A stretch of DNA of 64,000 nt from Ignavibacteria bacterium (GTDB lineage Bacteria; Bacteroidota; Ignavibacteria; Ignavibacteriales; Ignavibacteriaceae). A model generated the notes under the pieces. That model saw only the letters and a list, made by a program, of their open reading frames with translations, ran no database searches and was not told the origin of the DNA. The DNA lies in contig JAUYAB010000090.1 of NCBI GenBank assembly GCA_030693705.1, positions 1 through 64,000 on the forward strand. Reading direction: 5' to 3'. Positions 1 to 8,720 of the stretch are shown here, piece by piece; within the stretch, counting starts at the first letter, position 1, and the number at the start of each line of letters is the position of its first letter. Position numbers and translations under genes: made by a program.

Positions 1-349
1 TGGTAGAAAAATACTTAGATATCTTTTTTATGCGTCGCTGTATACCATGTTGGTGTAATATCTCTCGTACATAAAATTCAACATCTTCTATCTCTGAAAT
101 AACTTTATAAGTAAAGGGAAATTGTTTTTGTCTCAGTAAAATTCCGATTGAACTGGTAGTACTGTTTCTTTGTTTAGATTTTAACAGGCACATGAACATG
201 CATTTAAGGATTGCATCTCTGTCAATATCGATATTTTGACGATAGACATTACGCGCAATCCTCAGCTCCACAAAAGGATTATTCTGTTGTTTAACAAAAT
301 CGGCAATTTTATGGACATCGCTCTCGCTGAAATCCCAAATAATGTTCAT
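1..349 (-). CDS. Partial CDS of uncertain family, C-terminus outside window
   Basis: An open minus-strand frame starts with ATG at 349 (N-terminus MNIIWDFSESDVHKIADFV) and runs off the left edge without a stop, giving about 116 residues. It has no signal peptide. A segment near residues 45-70 (CLLKSKQRNSTTSSIG) is vaguely reminiscent of the CLLTTQQRSGP-like block I associate with an HhH-GPD, 8-oxoguanine-glycosylase-like DNA repair family, but the resemblance is weak and the helix-hairpin-helix part would lie outside the window. The P-type ATPase gene follows downstream on the same strand's far side at 427-2994, so this gene could be the distal member of the same transcription unit. Coding status is fairly sure; the family is a guess. 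Confidence 0.55.
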   Translation of the reverse strand, partial: MNIIWDFSESDVHKIADFVKQQNNPFVELRIARNVYRQNIDIDRDAILKCMFMCLLKSKQRNSTTSSIGILLRQKQFPFTYKVISEIEDVEFYVREILHQHGIQRRIKKISKYFST

Positions 350-426
350 CTCTCTTCATCCTAACTTTTGAACTTTGATTTACTTTTCTCTTTATTTGAT
401 TTCAATGTTGTAAAAGCTTATCCTTT

Positions 427-2994
427 TCACTTTTTATAAAAATCAACAAGCCGGTTAGTAATTTTTATTAATTCTACACAGACGATAGAAAAAAGAACTG
501 CTAAAACAACGATCATCAAATCCTGAAAGTGTAAATAACTAAACCGGAAAAGATTAGTTACCTGCGGAACGTATAAAACAATTCCGAGAAATATGATTGC
601 CCCTAACGAGATCAAATAAAACGCAGTATTCTTAACGAGTAAAATCTTAAAAATGTTTTCTTTCCATGATCTGTTCGATAAGATTAAACCAAGATTGGCA
701 AGAATTAAGGTTGTAAATGCCAAAGCTCTTGCTTCATTCTCTCCCTTTCCCATTTCAAATGCCGTAAAATAAACTACAGATACAGACAAGAGAACTGCTA
801 AACCCTGGAATAAACTAATGATTAAGTTTCTTTTCCCGAATAAAGGTTCGTTAACGCTTCTTGGAGGTCTGCTCAATAAATCGGGTTCTTCTTTTTCCGT
901 TTCAAAGACTACAGAACACGCCGGATCAATGATTAATTCAAGAAAAACGATGTGGATCGGGAATAAGATCAATTCTTTATTAAATAGGAGTGGAAGTAAA
1001 GATAATCCGGCTATGGGAACGTGGATGGCGATAATATACGTCATAGCTTTTTTCAAATTATCGTAAATCCTTCTTCCCATTTTTACCGCACCGACAATAG
1101 AGGAGAAGTCGTCATCAAGCAGCACTAACGAAGCAGATTCACGTGCAACGTCTGTACCTCTTCCTCCCATCGCTATTCCAATATTTGCAGATTTAAGAGC
1201 AGGCGCGTCATTTACTCCGTCTCCGGTCATTGCAACAATTTCTCCCGATGCTTTTAAAGCATTTACAATTTTAAGCTTTTGCTCCGGGACTACTCTGCAA
1301 AAAATATTTACATCCTTAATCCTCTCGATCATGGTAGCATCACTGAATTGGCTAAGTTCTTGTCCGGTTATGAATCTATCATAATTCTTCAAACCAATTT
1401 GTTTTCCAATACTTTTTGCAGTTCCCGGATGATCGCCCGTGATCATTATTACTCGTATTCCTGCTTGATAGCATTCCTTAATAGCTTGAGGTACGGTTGG
1501 TCTTACCGGATCTTCAAAACCAATAAACCCGATGAAATCAAAATCAAAATCATGTTGATTATCGGGCAATTCTTTGATGTCATAAGTCGCATCGGCTACA
1601 CCAAGAACTCTGAGTCCTTCTCCACTCATCTTTTCTACAACTTGTAAAAGTTTTTCTTTTTCGGGAGAGGGTAAGTGGCACAGATCAATTATTGCTTCCG
1701 GCGCTCCCTTTGCAGACATTGTTAATTGGTGTTTACTTTCTGATTTCCAGACATTGGACATCGCCAGTAACTCCTTGGATAATGGATATTCTTCCACTAA
1801 TTCCCAATCAGAGTGCAGGTGTTCGGTGCCGTCTAATTTTAATTCACCCATCTTTTTAAGCGCTTTTTCCATCGGATCGAATGGATCTTTTCTGCTTGCT
1901 AAAATTCCATATTCTATCAACCGGTGAAAGTTTTCGGGTATCGGATTATTTACTATCTCGTTTGAAGCTAAGTATGCATCATTCGCATATATCTTCTCTA
2001 TCCCCATCTGGTTCATGGTAAGTGTTCCGGTCTTATCTACACATAATACTGTGGCAGCGCCAAGGGTTTCAATAACCGGGATACGCCTTGTGAGCACATT
2101 TCGTTTTGAAATTCTCCAGGCGCCTAACGCAAGAAAAATAGTAAGCACTACCGGAAATTCTTCCGGCAGAATAGCCATTGCTAATGTTAATCCGGCGAGC
2201 AATCCATGTATCCAATCGTGCCTTATTATACCAAATACAAGGATGACGGTCAAACAAAGAATAGCTCCAATAATAGCAATTCTCTTAACCAAAACTCCCG
2301 TTTGCTTTTTTAAGAGAGTATCTTCCACTTCTACATTTTGCAATGCTTTACCGATTTTGCCTATCTCTGTATTCTGTCCGGTTGCAAGCACTCTACATAT
2401 GCCCTGACCTTGCACAATCATACTACCGGAATAAACAAAAGGAAGATCATCACCACCCGGTGTGTCTGTGGTAGATAAATTTTTCTCTTCGCCTTCTGCA
2501 CTGCTTTTTCTTACGGGAACTGATTCTCCCGTCAACAATGATTCATCGGCGCTTAAGTTGATCGCTTGAAGAACAACTGCATCGGCAGGGACTCTGTCCC
2601 CTTCATTTAAGATGATTATGTCACCCTTTACAACTTCTCTTCCGGCAATTCTTTTTTCTTTACCATCTCTCATAACCAATGCTCGCGGACTTGAAAGATC
2701 TTTCAATGCTTCTAAAGCTCTCTCTGTTTTTCTTCCTTGAGCAAAAGTTATCCCCATAATTACAAACACAAAACCTAAAAGTAATAATGCTTCTTTAATA
2801 TCTCCCAACAATAAATAGAGCACTCCACATCCGACAAGCAGTAGGAACATCGGTTCCTTTACAACTTCATAGGCGATAGTTAAAAGTCCTCTTTTTTTTG
2901 AAGAGGGCAATTCGTTATATCCCTCCTTTCTTAACTTTTCCGTTGCGTCGCTTTGTGTGAGACCACTGAATTCACTTAGATCAAAATATTTCAT
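427..2994 (-). CDS. P-type cation-transporting ATPase (P2-like)
   Basis: An inner-membrane ion pump that couples ATP hydrolysis to cation transport. In the 855-residue protein the family signatures appear in order: N-terminal cation-ATPase domain (residues 1-70), actuator loop TGES (155-158), M4 PEEFP (277-281), phosphorylation site DKTGTLT (Asp320), nucleotide-binding KGAPEA (429-434), ITGD (518-521) and hinge TGDGVNDAP (590-598), then a C-terminal group of membrane helices. Length is typical of PacL/PMR1-type Ca-ATPases. However, the M4 motif is PEEFP rather than PEGLP, and M6 carries IDPACS (689-694) instead of the N-x-x-TDG calcium-site motif, so calcium specificity should not be assumed. 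The nearest upstream gene encodes a small zinc-ribbon protein 27 bp away and is probably cotranscribed. The function class is certain; the ion is not. Confidence 0.93.
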   Translation of the reverse strand: MKYFDLSEFSGLTQSDATEKLRKEGYNELPSSKKRGLLTIAYEVVKEPMFLLLVGCGVLYLLLGDIKEALLLLGFVFVIMGITFAQGRKTERALEALKDLSSPRALVMRDGKEKRIAGREVVKGDIIILNEGDRVPADAVVLQAINLSADESLLTGESVPVRKSSAEGEEKNLSTTDTPGGDDLPFVYSGSMIVQGQGICRVLATGQNTEIGKIGKALQNVEVEDTLLKKQTGVLVKRIAIIGAILCLTVILVFGIIRHDWIHGLLAGLTLAMAILPEEFPVVLTIFLALGAWRISKRNVLTRRIPVIETLGAATVLCVDKTGTLTMNQMGIEKIYANDAYLASNEIVNNPIPENFHRLIEYGILASRKDPFDPMEKALKKMGELKLDGTEHLHSDWELVEEYPLSKELLAMSNVWKSESKHQLTMSAKGAPEAIIDLCHLPSPEKEKLLQVVEKMSGEGLRVLGVADATYDIKELPDNQHDFDFDFIGFIGFEDPVRPTVPQAIKECYQAGIRVIMITGDHPGTAKSIGKQIGLKNYDRFITGQELSQFSDATMIERIKDVNIFCRVVPEQKLKIVNALKASGEIVAMTGDGVNDAPALKSANIGIAMGGRGTDVARESASLVLLDDDFSSIVGAVKMGRRIYDNLKKAMTYIIAIHVPIAGLSLLPLLFNKELILFPIHIVFLELIIDPACSVVFETEKEEPDLLSRPPRSVNEPLFGKRNLIISLFQGLAVLLSVSVVYFTAFEMGKGENEARALAFTTLILANLGLILSNRSWKENIFKILLVKNTAFYLISLGAIIFLGIVLYVPQVTNLFRFSYLHFQDLMIVVLAVLFSIVCVELIKITNRLVDFYKK

Positions 2995-3021
2995 CTTATT
3001 ACCTTAAATTTCAATAATCTG

Positions 3022-3351
3022 TTAATCAAATATACCACCTAATATCTCACTAAAACCGCCCCGTTTTTTATATGGCTTTCCATATTTATCATACTGAATT
3101 TCTCTTGAATGATGATCGTCGTGGTGACTGTAATGATCTTTTTTATTATCGTCATGATCATATTTTAGAAAATTTTGGCTTTCGTCATCTAATCGATAAT
3201 TTTGATTGTTCTCATTATTTTCATTCGCTATTATTCTTTCCAACTCACCTTTATCGAGCCAGATTCCCATACATTTGGGACAAACATCAATCGTAACATT
3301 TATTTTTATTACTTCATTCATAATGATTTCACAATTCGGACACTTTTTCAT
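3022..3351 (-). CDS. Small zinc-ribbon (zf-TFIIB-type) protein
   Basis: A protein of about 109 residues with an N-terminal zinc ribbon: CPNC near residues 4-7 and CPKCMGIWLDKGEL near 26-39. The CxxC-x(n)-CPxCxGxWLDxGEL pattern is the signature of the bacterial TFIIB-like zinc-finger family (Pfam zf-TFIIB). The middle is rich in His, Asp and Asn, which could also bind metal, and the tail (GGFSEILGGIFD) is typical of this group. I chose the ATG at 3351 rather than the one at 3369 because AAAGGAG sits 5 nt before it. It lies directly upstream of the P-type ATPase. A metal-related link is possible but only inferred. No enzymatic function is known for this family. Confidence 0.8.
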   Translation of the reverse strand: MKKCPNCEIIMNEVIKINVTIDVCPKCMGIWLDKGELERIIANENNENNQNYRLDDESQNFLKYDHDDNKKDHYSHHDDHHSREIQYDKYGKPYKKRGGFSEILGGIFD

Positions 3352-3469
3352 AACTACTCCTTTAAGCATTTAAACTTGTTTAGTTTTTTTTAATAGGAAA
3401 CATAACTCGATCAGGTTTCTTTTATGAAATCGGAAAACCTGACATGAATTATCTACTTGTTTTTAAAAT

Positions 3470-3742
3470 TTACGAAAGTGAATCTGAGAGATTTTGAGGA
3501 GGTTTTAGAATTTGAATTTTGTAGTTTGATTTATTGCTAATTGGCGAAACAAATTTCGTTAGAAAGAAATGAGTATTAAAATCTTGTCGTTCACTTATTA
3601 CAGCCGAATCTTCATCATGGTTCTCTTGACTTTGTAATTCAAGCCCTGGGCATTTTGGTTGCGGCTCTACGAACTGTTTTGCATCAGTTGTAAAGTGAAT
3701 AAGTATTGCTAAAATTATTTGTAAAAAGATGAACTTTTTCAT
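3470..3742 (-). CDS. Small secreted protein of unknown function
   Basis: About 90 residues beginning MKKFIFLQIILAILIHFTTDAK, a clear N-terminal signal peptide, followed by a polar segment with CPGLELQSQENHDEDSA and no recognisable domain. The ATG at 3742 is preferred over the upstream in-frame TTG at 3784 because the signal peptide begins there. The single cysteine is too far from the signal sequence to be a lipobox. Similar small proteins are sometimes found beside metal-efflux genes in Bacteroidota, but nothing in the sequence proves such a role here. Real gene likely; function unknown. Confidence 0.5.
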   Translation of the reverse strand: MKKFIFLQIILAILIHFTTDAKQFVEPQPKCPGLELQSQENHDEDSAVISERQDFNTHFFLTKFVSPISNKSNYKIQILKPPQNLSDSLS

Positions 3743-3800
3743 ATGAAAATATAGACTTATTCTGTACGAATAAAAATCATTCAAAAAACCATTTGATCGT

Positions 3801-3833
3801 TTTCTTTTTAACCGCAGAAGGAGTGACGCAAAG
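3801..3833. repeat. Dispersed repeat, half copy 1
   Basis: Right half (TTTAACCGCAGAAGGAGTGA and flank) of an interspersed repeat that recurs at 5418, 12398, 20014 and 26408. This copy ends about 39 nt beyond the stop codon of the PAP2 gene. The left CCTCTGCG arm is missing. Confidence 0.6.
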
Positions 3834-3871
3834 TATTTTGTTTTTCATTTTTCCGGTTCTTTGTGTACCAG

Positions 3872-4810
3872 CTAAAAATTTATGCTAAATGCGAATAAAG
3901 GAACATTTGGCATTACTTCTTGCGTGTTAGTCTGTGAGTCCGTTGTTTTCTTAAATTTGTTTCTATAAAATTTGCCGGTTGTAGAACCGATTGCATAAGA
4001 CATAAATGCGGCAGCTACAGCATCGGAAAACCAGTGCATGCCACCTCTACCTAATGAAGAAACTGCAAAGACCATATATCCAACATATCCGTAACCAGCA
4101 ATTTTTAACCATGTTTTATCGGGATAAAAATTAGTTAATGCCGAAACAACCGCCATGGTAGATGAGGTATGGCTGGAGGGCCAGCCCCAGAATATTCCGC
4201 CGCGTAAAAAACCAAACCTGAAAGTCTTACTTAGCTCCTCCATATCCTGGTTGTTTCTCCAATTGGGATTTGGTCTGCCGGTAATGGCTTTTAGAAGTGA
4301 ATTATATGATAAAGCAATTAAACTCGATTGACAAACCGCAAAAGAGGCTCCCATTGCTTCATCATCATGTTTCAATTTCCCGTAAGCGTAAAGTGAACCT
4401 CCAATAACAAAAGGGAAATACATTGCCCAATGAATAACGGGACGGGCAGCGTTGCTGAATTGTTCATGTTCATTGAAATATTTATGGACTTGATAATCTG
4501 TATTGGTTGTTACCAGAATAAATGTTGAAGCAACGCCGGCTAAATGAAGATAAAGATTATTCCCTTTAAAACTGTTTACTATATTGTTGCCAAAACCACT
4601 AAAGAGAGTCAGATCGGATGGAGCGGAGTTTACAGAGGACGATACGGCTGAACTTGAAGGAACATCACTTTCAAAATGAAAAGTTTGCTTTGAAAAACTT
4701 AGTAATGGAAGTGAATGCGTTGTAATCACTTGTGCTTTTATTACTAAAGCATTAATGAAACACAACACCAAGATATAGCTAAACGTTGTATGGGTAAAAG
4801 ATATTTTCAT
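3872..4810 (-). CDS. Secreted/outer-envelope PAP2-family phosphatase
   Basis: A PAP2-superfamily phosphatase, probably acting on a lipid phosphate or pyrophosphate on the outside of the inner membrane. The 312-residue protein begins with a signal peptide (about 1-27, ending KAQ). All three catalytic motifs are visible: K174-x4-RP (KAITGRP, 174-180), PSSHT (211-215) and SLGRGGMHWFSD (252-263), the last matching the SR-x5-H-x3-D motif with His259 and Asp263, although the S-R pair is replaced by S-L-G-R. Several hydrophobic helices follow the family pattern. A short Ser-rich stretch lies near residues 51-65. Neighbours do not suggest a specific substrate. Family assignment is firm; substrate unknown. 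Confidence 0.88.
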   Translation of the reverse strand: MKISFTHTTFSYILVLCFINALVIKAQVITTHSLPLLSFSKQTFHFESDVPSSSAVSSSVNSAPSDLTLFSGFGNNIVNSFKGNNLYLHLAGVASTFILVTTNTDYQVHKYFNEHEQFSNAARPVIHWAMYFPFVIGGSLYAYGKLKHDDEAMGASFAVCQSSLIALSYNSLLKAITGRPNPNWRNNQDMEELSKTFRFGFLRGGIFWGWPSSHTSSTMAVVSALTNFYPDKTWLKIAGYGYVGYMVFAVSSLGRGGMHWFSDAVAAAFMSYAIGSTTGKFYRNKFKKTTDSQTNTQEVMPNVPLFAFSINF

Positions 4811-4897
4811 GAATGAAAAATAATGATTTCGCTTATTCGCTACAAACAGATCTCTTCCCCTACCAGATAACCATCATCTAATCCCCGTTAGTCTTTA

Positions 4898-5320
4898 CTA
4901 TTTGAGGCTTAGTTTAATTGCAATTAAGGATTTTGCATACTCAACATCTTTTTTATGCTTAAAAGTTATTGTTAGCCCGCGGATTTTATTATAGTGTTTA
5001 CCGTTTTTAAATTGCTCTTTCAATTCATCCGAAATACTGCTGTCAAGAATTAATTGCTCCGCTTTATCAGTAAAATAGAACGTCATCCGGAAGGAATTTT
5101 TAAGGATCGAAACCCAACAAATTGTTTTTGATTTTTTTACAACTTTTAGTAACCAGCTTTTCCCATCGTTGTAATATCTCCATTCTTCGGTTAAGTCGCG
5201 ATGAGTTGTATGAATACATTCAAAAACAGACTGCCACAATACTTTAGATTTTCCGATGTGCGAAAAAATTATTTCTTCCGTCGGGAATTCATTCTTATTT
5301 GTTAGGATTGGTTGTTCCAT
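4898..5320 (-). CDS. DUF3788-family protein
   Basis: A 140-residue soluble protein starting MEQPILTNKNEFPTEE. The overall pattern (N-terminal leader with P-T-E-E, central WRYYNDGKSWLLKVVKKSKTI, then FRMTFYFTDKAEQLIL, and a closing basic helix KHKKDVEYAKSLIAIKL) matches what I recognise as the DUF3788 family, whose members are single-domain proteins of about this size. Its function is unknown. It has no signal peptide or membrane segment. It precedes the PAP2 gene by 87 bp on the same strand. Confidence 0.75.
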   Translation of the reverse strand: MEQPILTNKNEFPTEEIIFSHIGKSKVLWQSVFECIHTTHRDLTEEWRYYNDGKSWLLKVVKKSKTICWVSILKNSFRMTFYFTDKAEQLILDSSISDELKEQFKNGKHYNKIRGLTITFKHKKDVEYAKSLIAIKLSLK

Positions 5321-5417
5321 TTGATTCTCTTTCTGTTCAATCTAATAAGATCATTGTTTGCTTTTGCCCTTCTTCTCTCTTATCCATCTTCAATTATTTG
5401 CTCGTTAAATTGGTTTC

Positions 5418-5487
5418 TCCTCTGCGTTCTTTTCGGTTTATTGTTTTTCTTTTTAACCGCCGGGGATGCAGCGTAACGCAAAGGTTA
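5418..5487. repeat. Dispersed inverted repeat, copy 2
   Basis: About 70 bp beginning TCCTCTGCGTTC and ending AACGCAAAGG, with TTTTTAACCGC near the middle. It lies 15 nt downstream of the stop codon of the restriction-methylation gene at 5502. In this copy the right arm has diverged (CCGGGGATGCAG instead of AGAGGGCGCAG). Confidence 0.7.
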
Positions 5488-5501
5488 GTAATTTTTTTTC
5501 T

Positions 5502-8500
5502 CTAAACTGTTTTCTCAACGCTTTCAAAATAGTTATCAATTTCATTTTGCAGTTCAATTGTTTTAGAAAGGGCAGTTAAGATTTTACAATAGGTTTGGAT
5601 TTCTTCTACGATTAAGGTTCTGCCTTTGCGATCTTTTAGCCATTTTTCACAAACTTGATAACCACCGATTTGATATTTCCATACGTCTTCTTTTACATCA
5701 TTAAAAAATTGTTCTTTGTTTATCCAAACTTTTTCATCTTCAAATTTTGGTCTTACAACTTTATAACTGCCTGCAATCGGAAACTTGGAAATTATTTTCT
5801 CCAAATCTTTTGATTTCAGTAGATGTATATCCGCAAGCTGTTTACCAAGTTTGCCAAGTTGAATAAAAAGTTTGTAATCCTTAGTGAAAGGAATACGCGG
5901 AAAATCTATCTTTAAGAATTCTGCATACTTTGCGCGGTAAGTATTACTGTAAAGAACTGCGTAGATGTAATAAAATATTTCATAAGGTGTAACATCTTTT
6001 TTAAAGTTCTTTTTTAATTCTTCAAACAATTCCGGTTTTATGTTTGGCTTTTTCTTTCCAGCTTCGTGTTCGTTGAATAAATCTCTTTTATCTGTTTTGG
6101 GATAGAGATAAAGAGGTAATACATAATTTATTTCGCGCGTTCTATTTGAAACTACACAGGCTTCGATTATTTTATCAGTTACGAAGGAGTGACTAAATCC
6201 TACTTTGTTTTGTTGACGACATATTAATAAACCTACATTCTCTTCCAATAAATGTTGCATAGTTTCACTTCGAGGCATACAATGAAATCCGCGTGATTTA
6301 CCAGTATAATAAGTATAGCGGATATCAAAAGGGCGGTATGAAATGGTTGTCAAATTATTTTTACTTAATCCACTATCCTTTAAGTCCTTTTGTGCAAATT
6401 CCACTTTCCAATCCCTTGTATCCTTCCCAAGTTTATACGTTTGTCTTGCTAATTCGGGTTCAAGTATTGAGAAATTTCTTATTCTATTCCAAATTTCATC
6501 TTCTGTAAAACCTATTGTTAAAGCATCTCTTGCTGTAACTATGCCAACGCTATTCACCGGAAATATTTCTGTGATTTTAGTAAATACTTGATAGCTTTTC
6601 AGCATTCTTTGGTCTTGTGGAATAAAAAGGTAAAACTCACTATTTGGTTCAAGCTTATTCCACTTTACGTTTTTGATGTCGTGCTTATTAAGCCAATCGT
6701 ATTTATGTTCGCGTAGACCAAAAATTTCTTGATGATATATTAATTTTTTCTTTTCGTTTTTATATTTAATAAAAAATGCAATAGCAACGCCTTGTTGAAT
6801 ATCAAAAACATTTTCATCTTTGCTTCCATCCGCTGCTTTTTCTTTCTTTAAACTGTTTCCGTGAAGATCGAGAATATAAATTTCATCAAAACTGTTCATT
6901 AGAGATTGGCGCATTCCACGGAAAGTAGGATTATCGAGATAGCTATGGTTTGTAATAAAACCGAGAATGCCTTCACCGGCTTCGTCAATTTTCCATTGAG
7001 CGAAGCGTATAAATTTTACATAATCATCTTGCAACCATTTAGGATTTTTTTCACCAAGCGGTTTACCGTCAACTTGATAATATTCTTTAATCTCTTTAGA
7101 AATCCATTCGCCGGTATTTGATGAATGCCCCGAATAAGGGGGATTGCCGAGCACTACAAGAATTGGGACTTGCTTTTTTACTTTTCCGGCTTCGTGGCTT
7201 TCGGTAGAAAGAGACGACATTCCCGGAAATTTAGTTTCATCAAGTTCTTTCATTTCGAGTGTGTTTGTTAAATAATATTTTACACGCTCATCGTCCTCCA
7301 TCCTGTAACCGAGTTCTTCCAACAGGAAAGACATTTTCATGTGCCCGATTGCATAAGGAGCCATCATCAATTCAAATGAATAATAATTTTGTAGAACCTG
7401 ATCTTTAAGAAATGTTTTGACCGCTCCTTTTCCATATTTGTTTTCAAATTCTTCAACGGCTATTTCAATTGCTTTAGCTAAAAAACTAAGCGTTCCGCCT
7501 GCGGGATCGAGAAGCGTTACATCTTTTGACGCAAGTCCGTCGGACATATTAAATTTTTCTTTAAGTAACAGATGAAGGGAGCGGACAATAAAAGAAACAA
7601 CCGGTTCCGGCGTGTAATAAACTCCCCGTTTTTCTCGCGTTGCCGGATCATAAACCGATAGAAATGTTTCGTAAAAATGTAATACCGGGTCGCTTCCTTT
7701 TCCTTCGTGATAATATTGATCTAGAATCTTTTTTGCATCCGCGGCGGAAAGTACATCGGCAATATCATCAATAATTATTTCCATCTGCTGCGGAAGGTCA
7801 TCCAGAGATATGAATTTGAAAATGTCTCTTAATATTCCGATAGATTTAGGAATAAATGAGTAAGCGAGTTTTCTATTAAAATCTTTTTCGGCGCGGAGAC
7901 GCGCTGCAAACAAACCGTAAGTAATCGTTTGTGAATAAAGGTCGGCAAATTCTTCTTCACTTATCCCGGCAATTAAAAACTCTTTAAACGCTTCATAAAA
8001 ACCCTGGATTGATTTTGTGCCGATTTTTAATTCTTCACTTACAATTTCATCTTTCAAAAACTTAGTTCTTTTTGCCAATTCTATTGCAAGAGTTTTTGCG
8101 GTATAAGTTTTTGGAAGAGAGAAATCTAAGAATCGTGATAGCAGTTCAAATAATTTATCTTCGTTTTCAAGCGGCGGAACGGTAGAAAGTTTTTTTATTA
8201 CAAAAGAACGCGCAATGGATACTTGTTCAATACATTCGCCGTTTCTGTATAAGCGAAACTCTGTGTAGTTTGTTAGAATAACATTCGGGAAAGTTGATAA
8301 ATATCTTTTAAGTTGTTCGGAATCTTCAATTCTATCAAGATCAACGCCTAAATCTTTCGCCTCAATGTAACCGACGATCTTTTGCTTTCCATCCCAAATT
8401 CTAAAATCAGGATTTCCGGCTTCTGTTTTTTTAGGAAGAATTGTAACATCTATTTTCTTATTTCGGTGGGACTCAGAAAACTCCGTAATAAAATCTGCAA

Positions 8501-8579
8501 GATGTTTGTAATAAGATTCTTCTCTTGCATCGCCTTTTTGATAGGTCTTAAAGAGATTTGATAAGTATTTTTTTATCAT
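5502..8579 (-). CDS. Single-chain restriction-modification enzyme (type IIG / ISP-like)
   Basis: About 1025 residues combining an N-terminal nuclease-like domain, a gamma-class N6-adenine methyltransferase and a C-terminal specificity region. Numbered from a TTG 21 nt further upstream, the visible elements are: PD-(D/E)xK-like GNPDFRIW with IEAKD (Asp65, Glu80, Lys82); motif X GVYYTPEPVVSF (326-337); motif I DPAGGT (365-370); and motif IV NPPY (486-489). The long C-terminal part resembles the Type ISP (LlaBIII-like) specificity domain, but the central helicase of true ISP enzymes is absent, so it fits the helicase-less IIG form. I prefer ATG at 8579 to the TTG at 8600. A UvrD-like helicase gene lies directly upstream. 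Expected role: methylation of host DNA and cleavage of unmodified DNA. Confidence 0.88.
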   Translation of the reverse strand: MIKKYLSNLFKTYQKGDAREESYYKHLADFITEFSESHRNKKIDVTILPKKTEAGNPDFRIWDGKQKIVGYIEAKDLGVDLDRIEDSEQLKRYLSTFPNVILTNYTEFRLYRNGECIEQVSIARSFVIKKLSTVPPLENEDKLFELLSRFLDFSLPKTYTAKTLAIELAKRTKFLKDEIVSEELKIGTKSIQGFYEAFKEFLIAGISEEEFADLYSQTITYGLFAARLRAEKDFNRKLAYSFIPKSIGILRDIFKFISLDDLPQQMEIIIDDIADVLSAADAKKILDQYYHEGKGSDPVLHFYETFLSVYDPATREKRGVYYTPEPVVSFIVRSLHLLLKEKFNMSDGLASKDVTLLDPAGGTLSFLAKAIEIAVEEFENKYGKGAVKTFLKDQVLQNYYSFELMMAPYAIGHMKMSFLLEELGYRMEDDERVKYYLTNTLEMKELDETKFPGMSSLSTESHEAGKVKKQVPILVVLGNPPYSGHSSNTGEWISKEIKEYYQVDGKPLGEKNPKWLQDDYVKFIRFAQWKIDEAGEGILGFITNHSYLDNPTFRGMRQSLMNSFDEIYILDLHGNSLKKEKAADGSKDENVFDIQQGVAIAFFIKYKNEKKKLIYHQEIFGLREHKYDWLNKHDIKNVKWNKLEPNSEFYLFIPQDQRMLKSYQVFTKITEIFPVNSVGIVTARDALTIGFTEDEIWNRIRNFSILEPELARQTYKLGKDTRDWKVEFAQKDLKDSGLSKNNLTTISYRPFDIRYTYYTGKSRGFHCMPRSETMQHLLEENVGLLICRQQNKVGFSHSFVTDKIIEACVVSNRTREINYVLPLYLYPKTDKRDLFNEHEAGKKKPNIKPELFEELKKNFKKDVTPYEIFYYIYAVLYSNTYRAKYAEFLKIDFPRIPFTKDYKLFIQLGKLGKQLADIHLLKSKDLEKIISKFPIAGSYKVVRPKFEDEKVWINKEQFFNDVKEDVWKYQIGGYQVCEKWLKDRKGRTLIVEEIQTYCKILTALSKTIELQNEIDNYFESVEKTV

Positions 8580-8720
8580 AATGTAAAATATAGTGAACAA
8601 ATATTTTGAATAAAACTATTGCATGGTTGGATGACAAAGCATCCGATCACTAAATATTTAAAAATTTAGCCGTTCAAACGTGCATTCATTCATCCACGCT
8701 GCCGAATGCTTTTTTTACTC

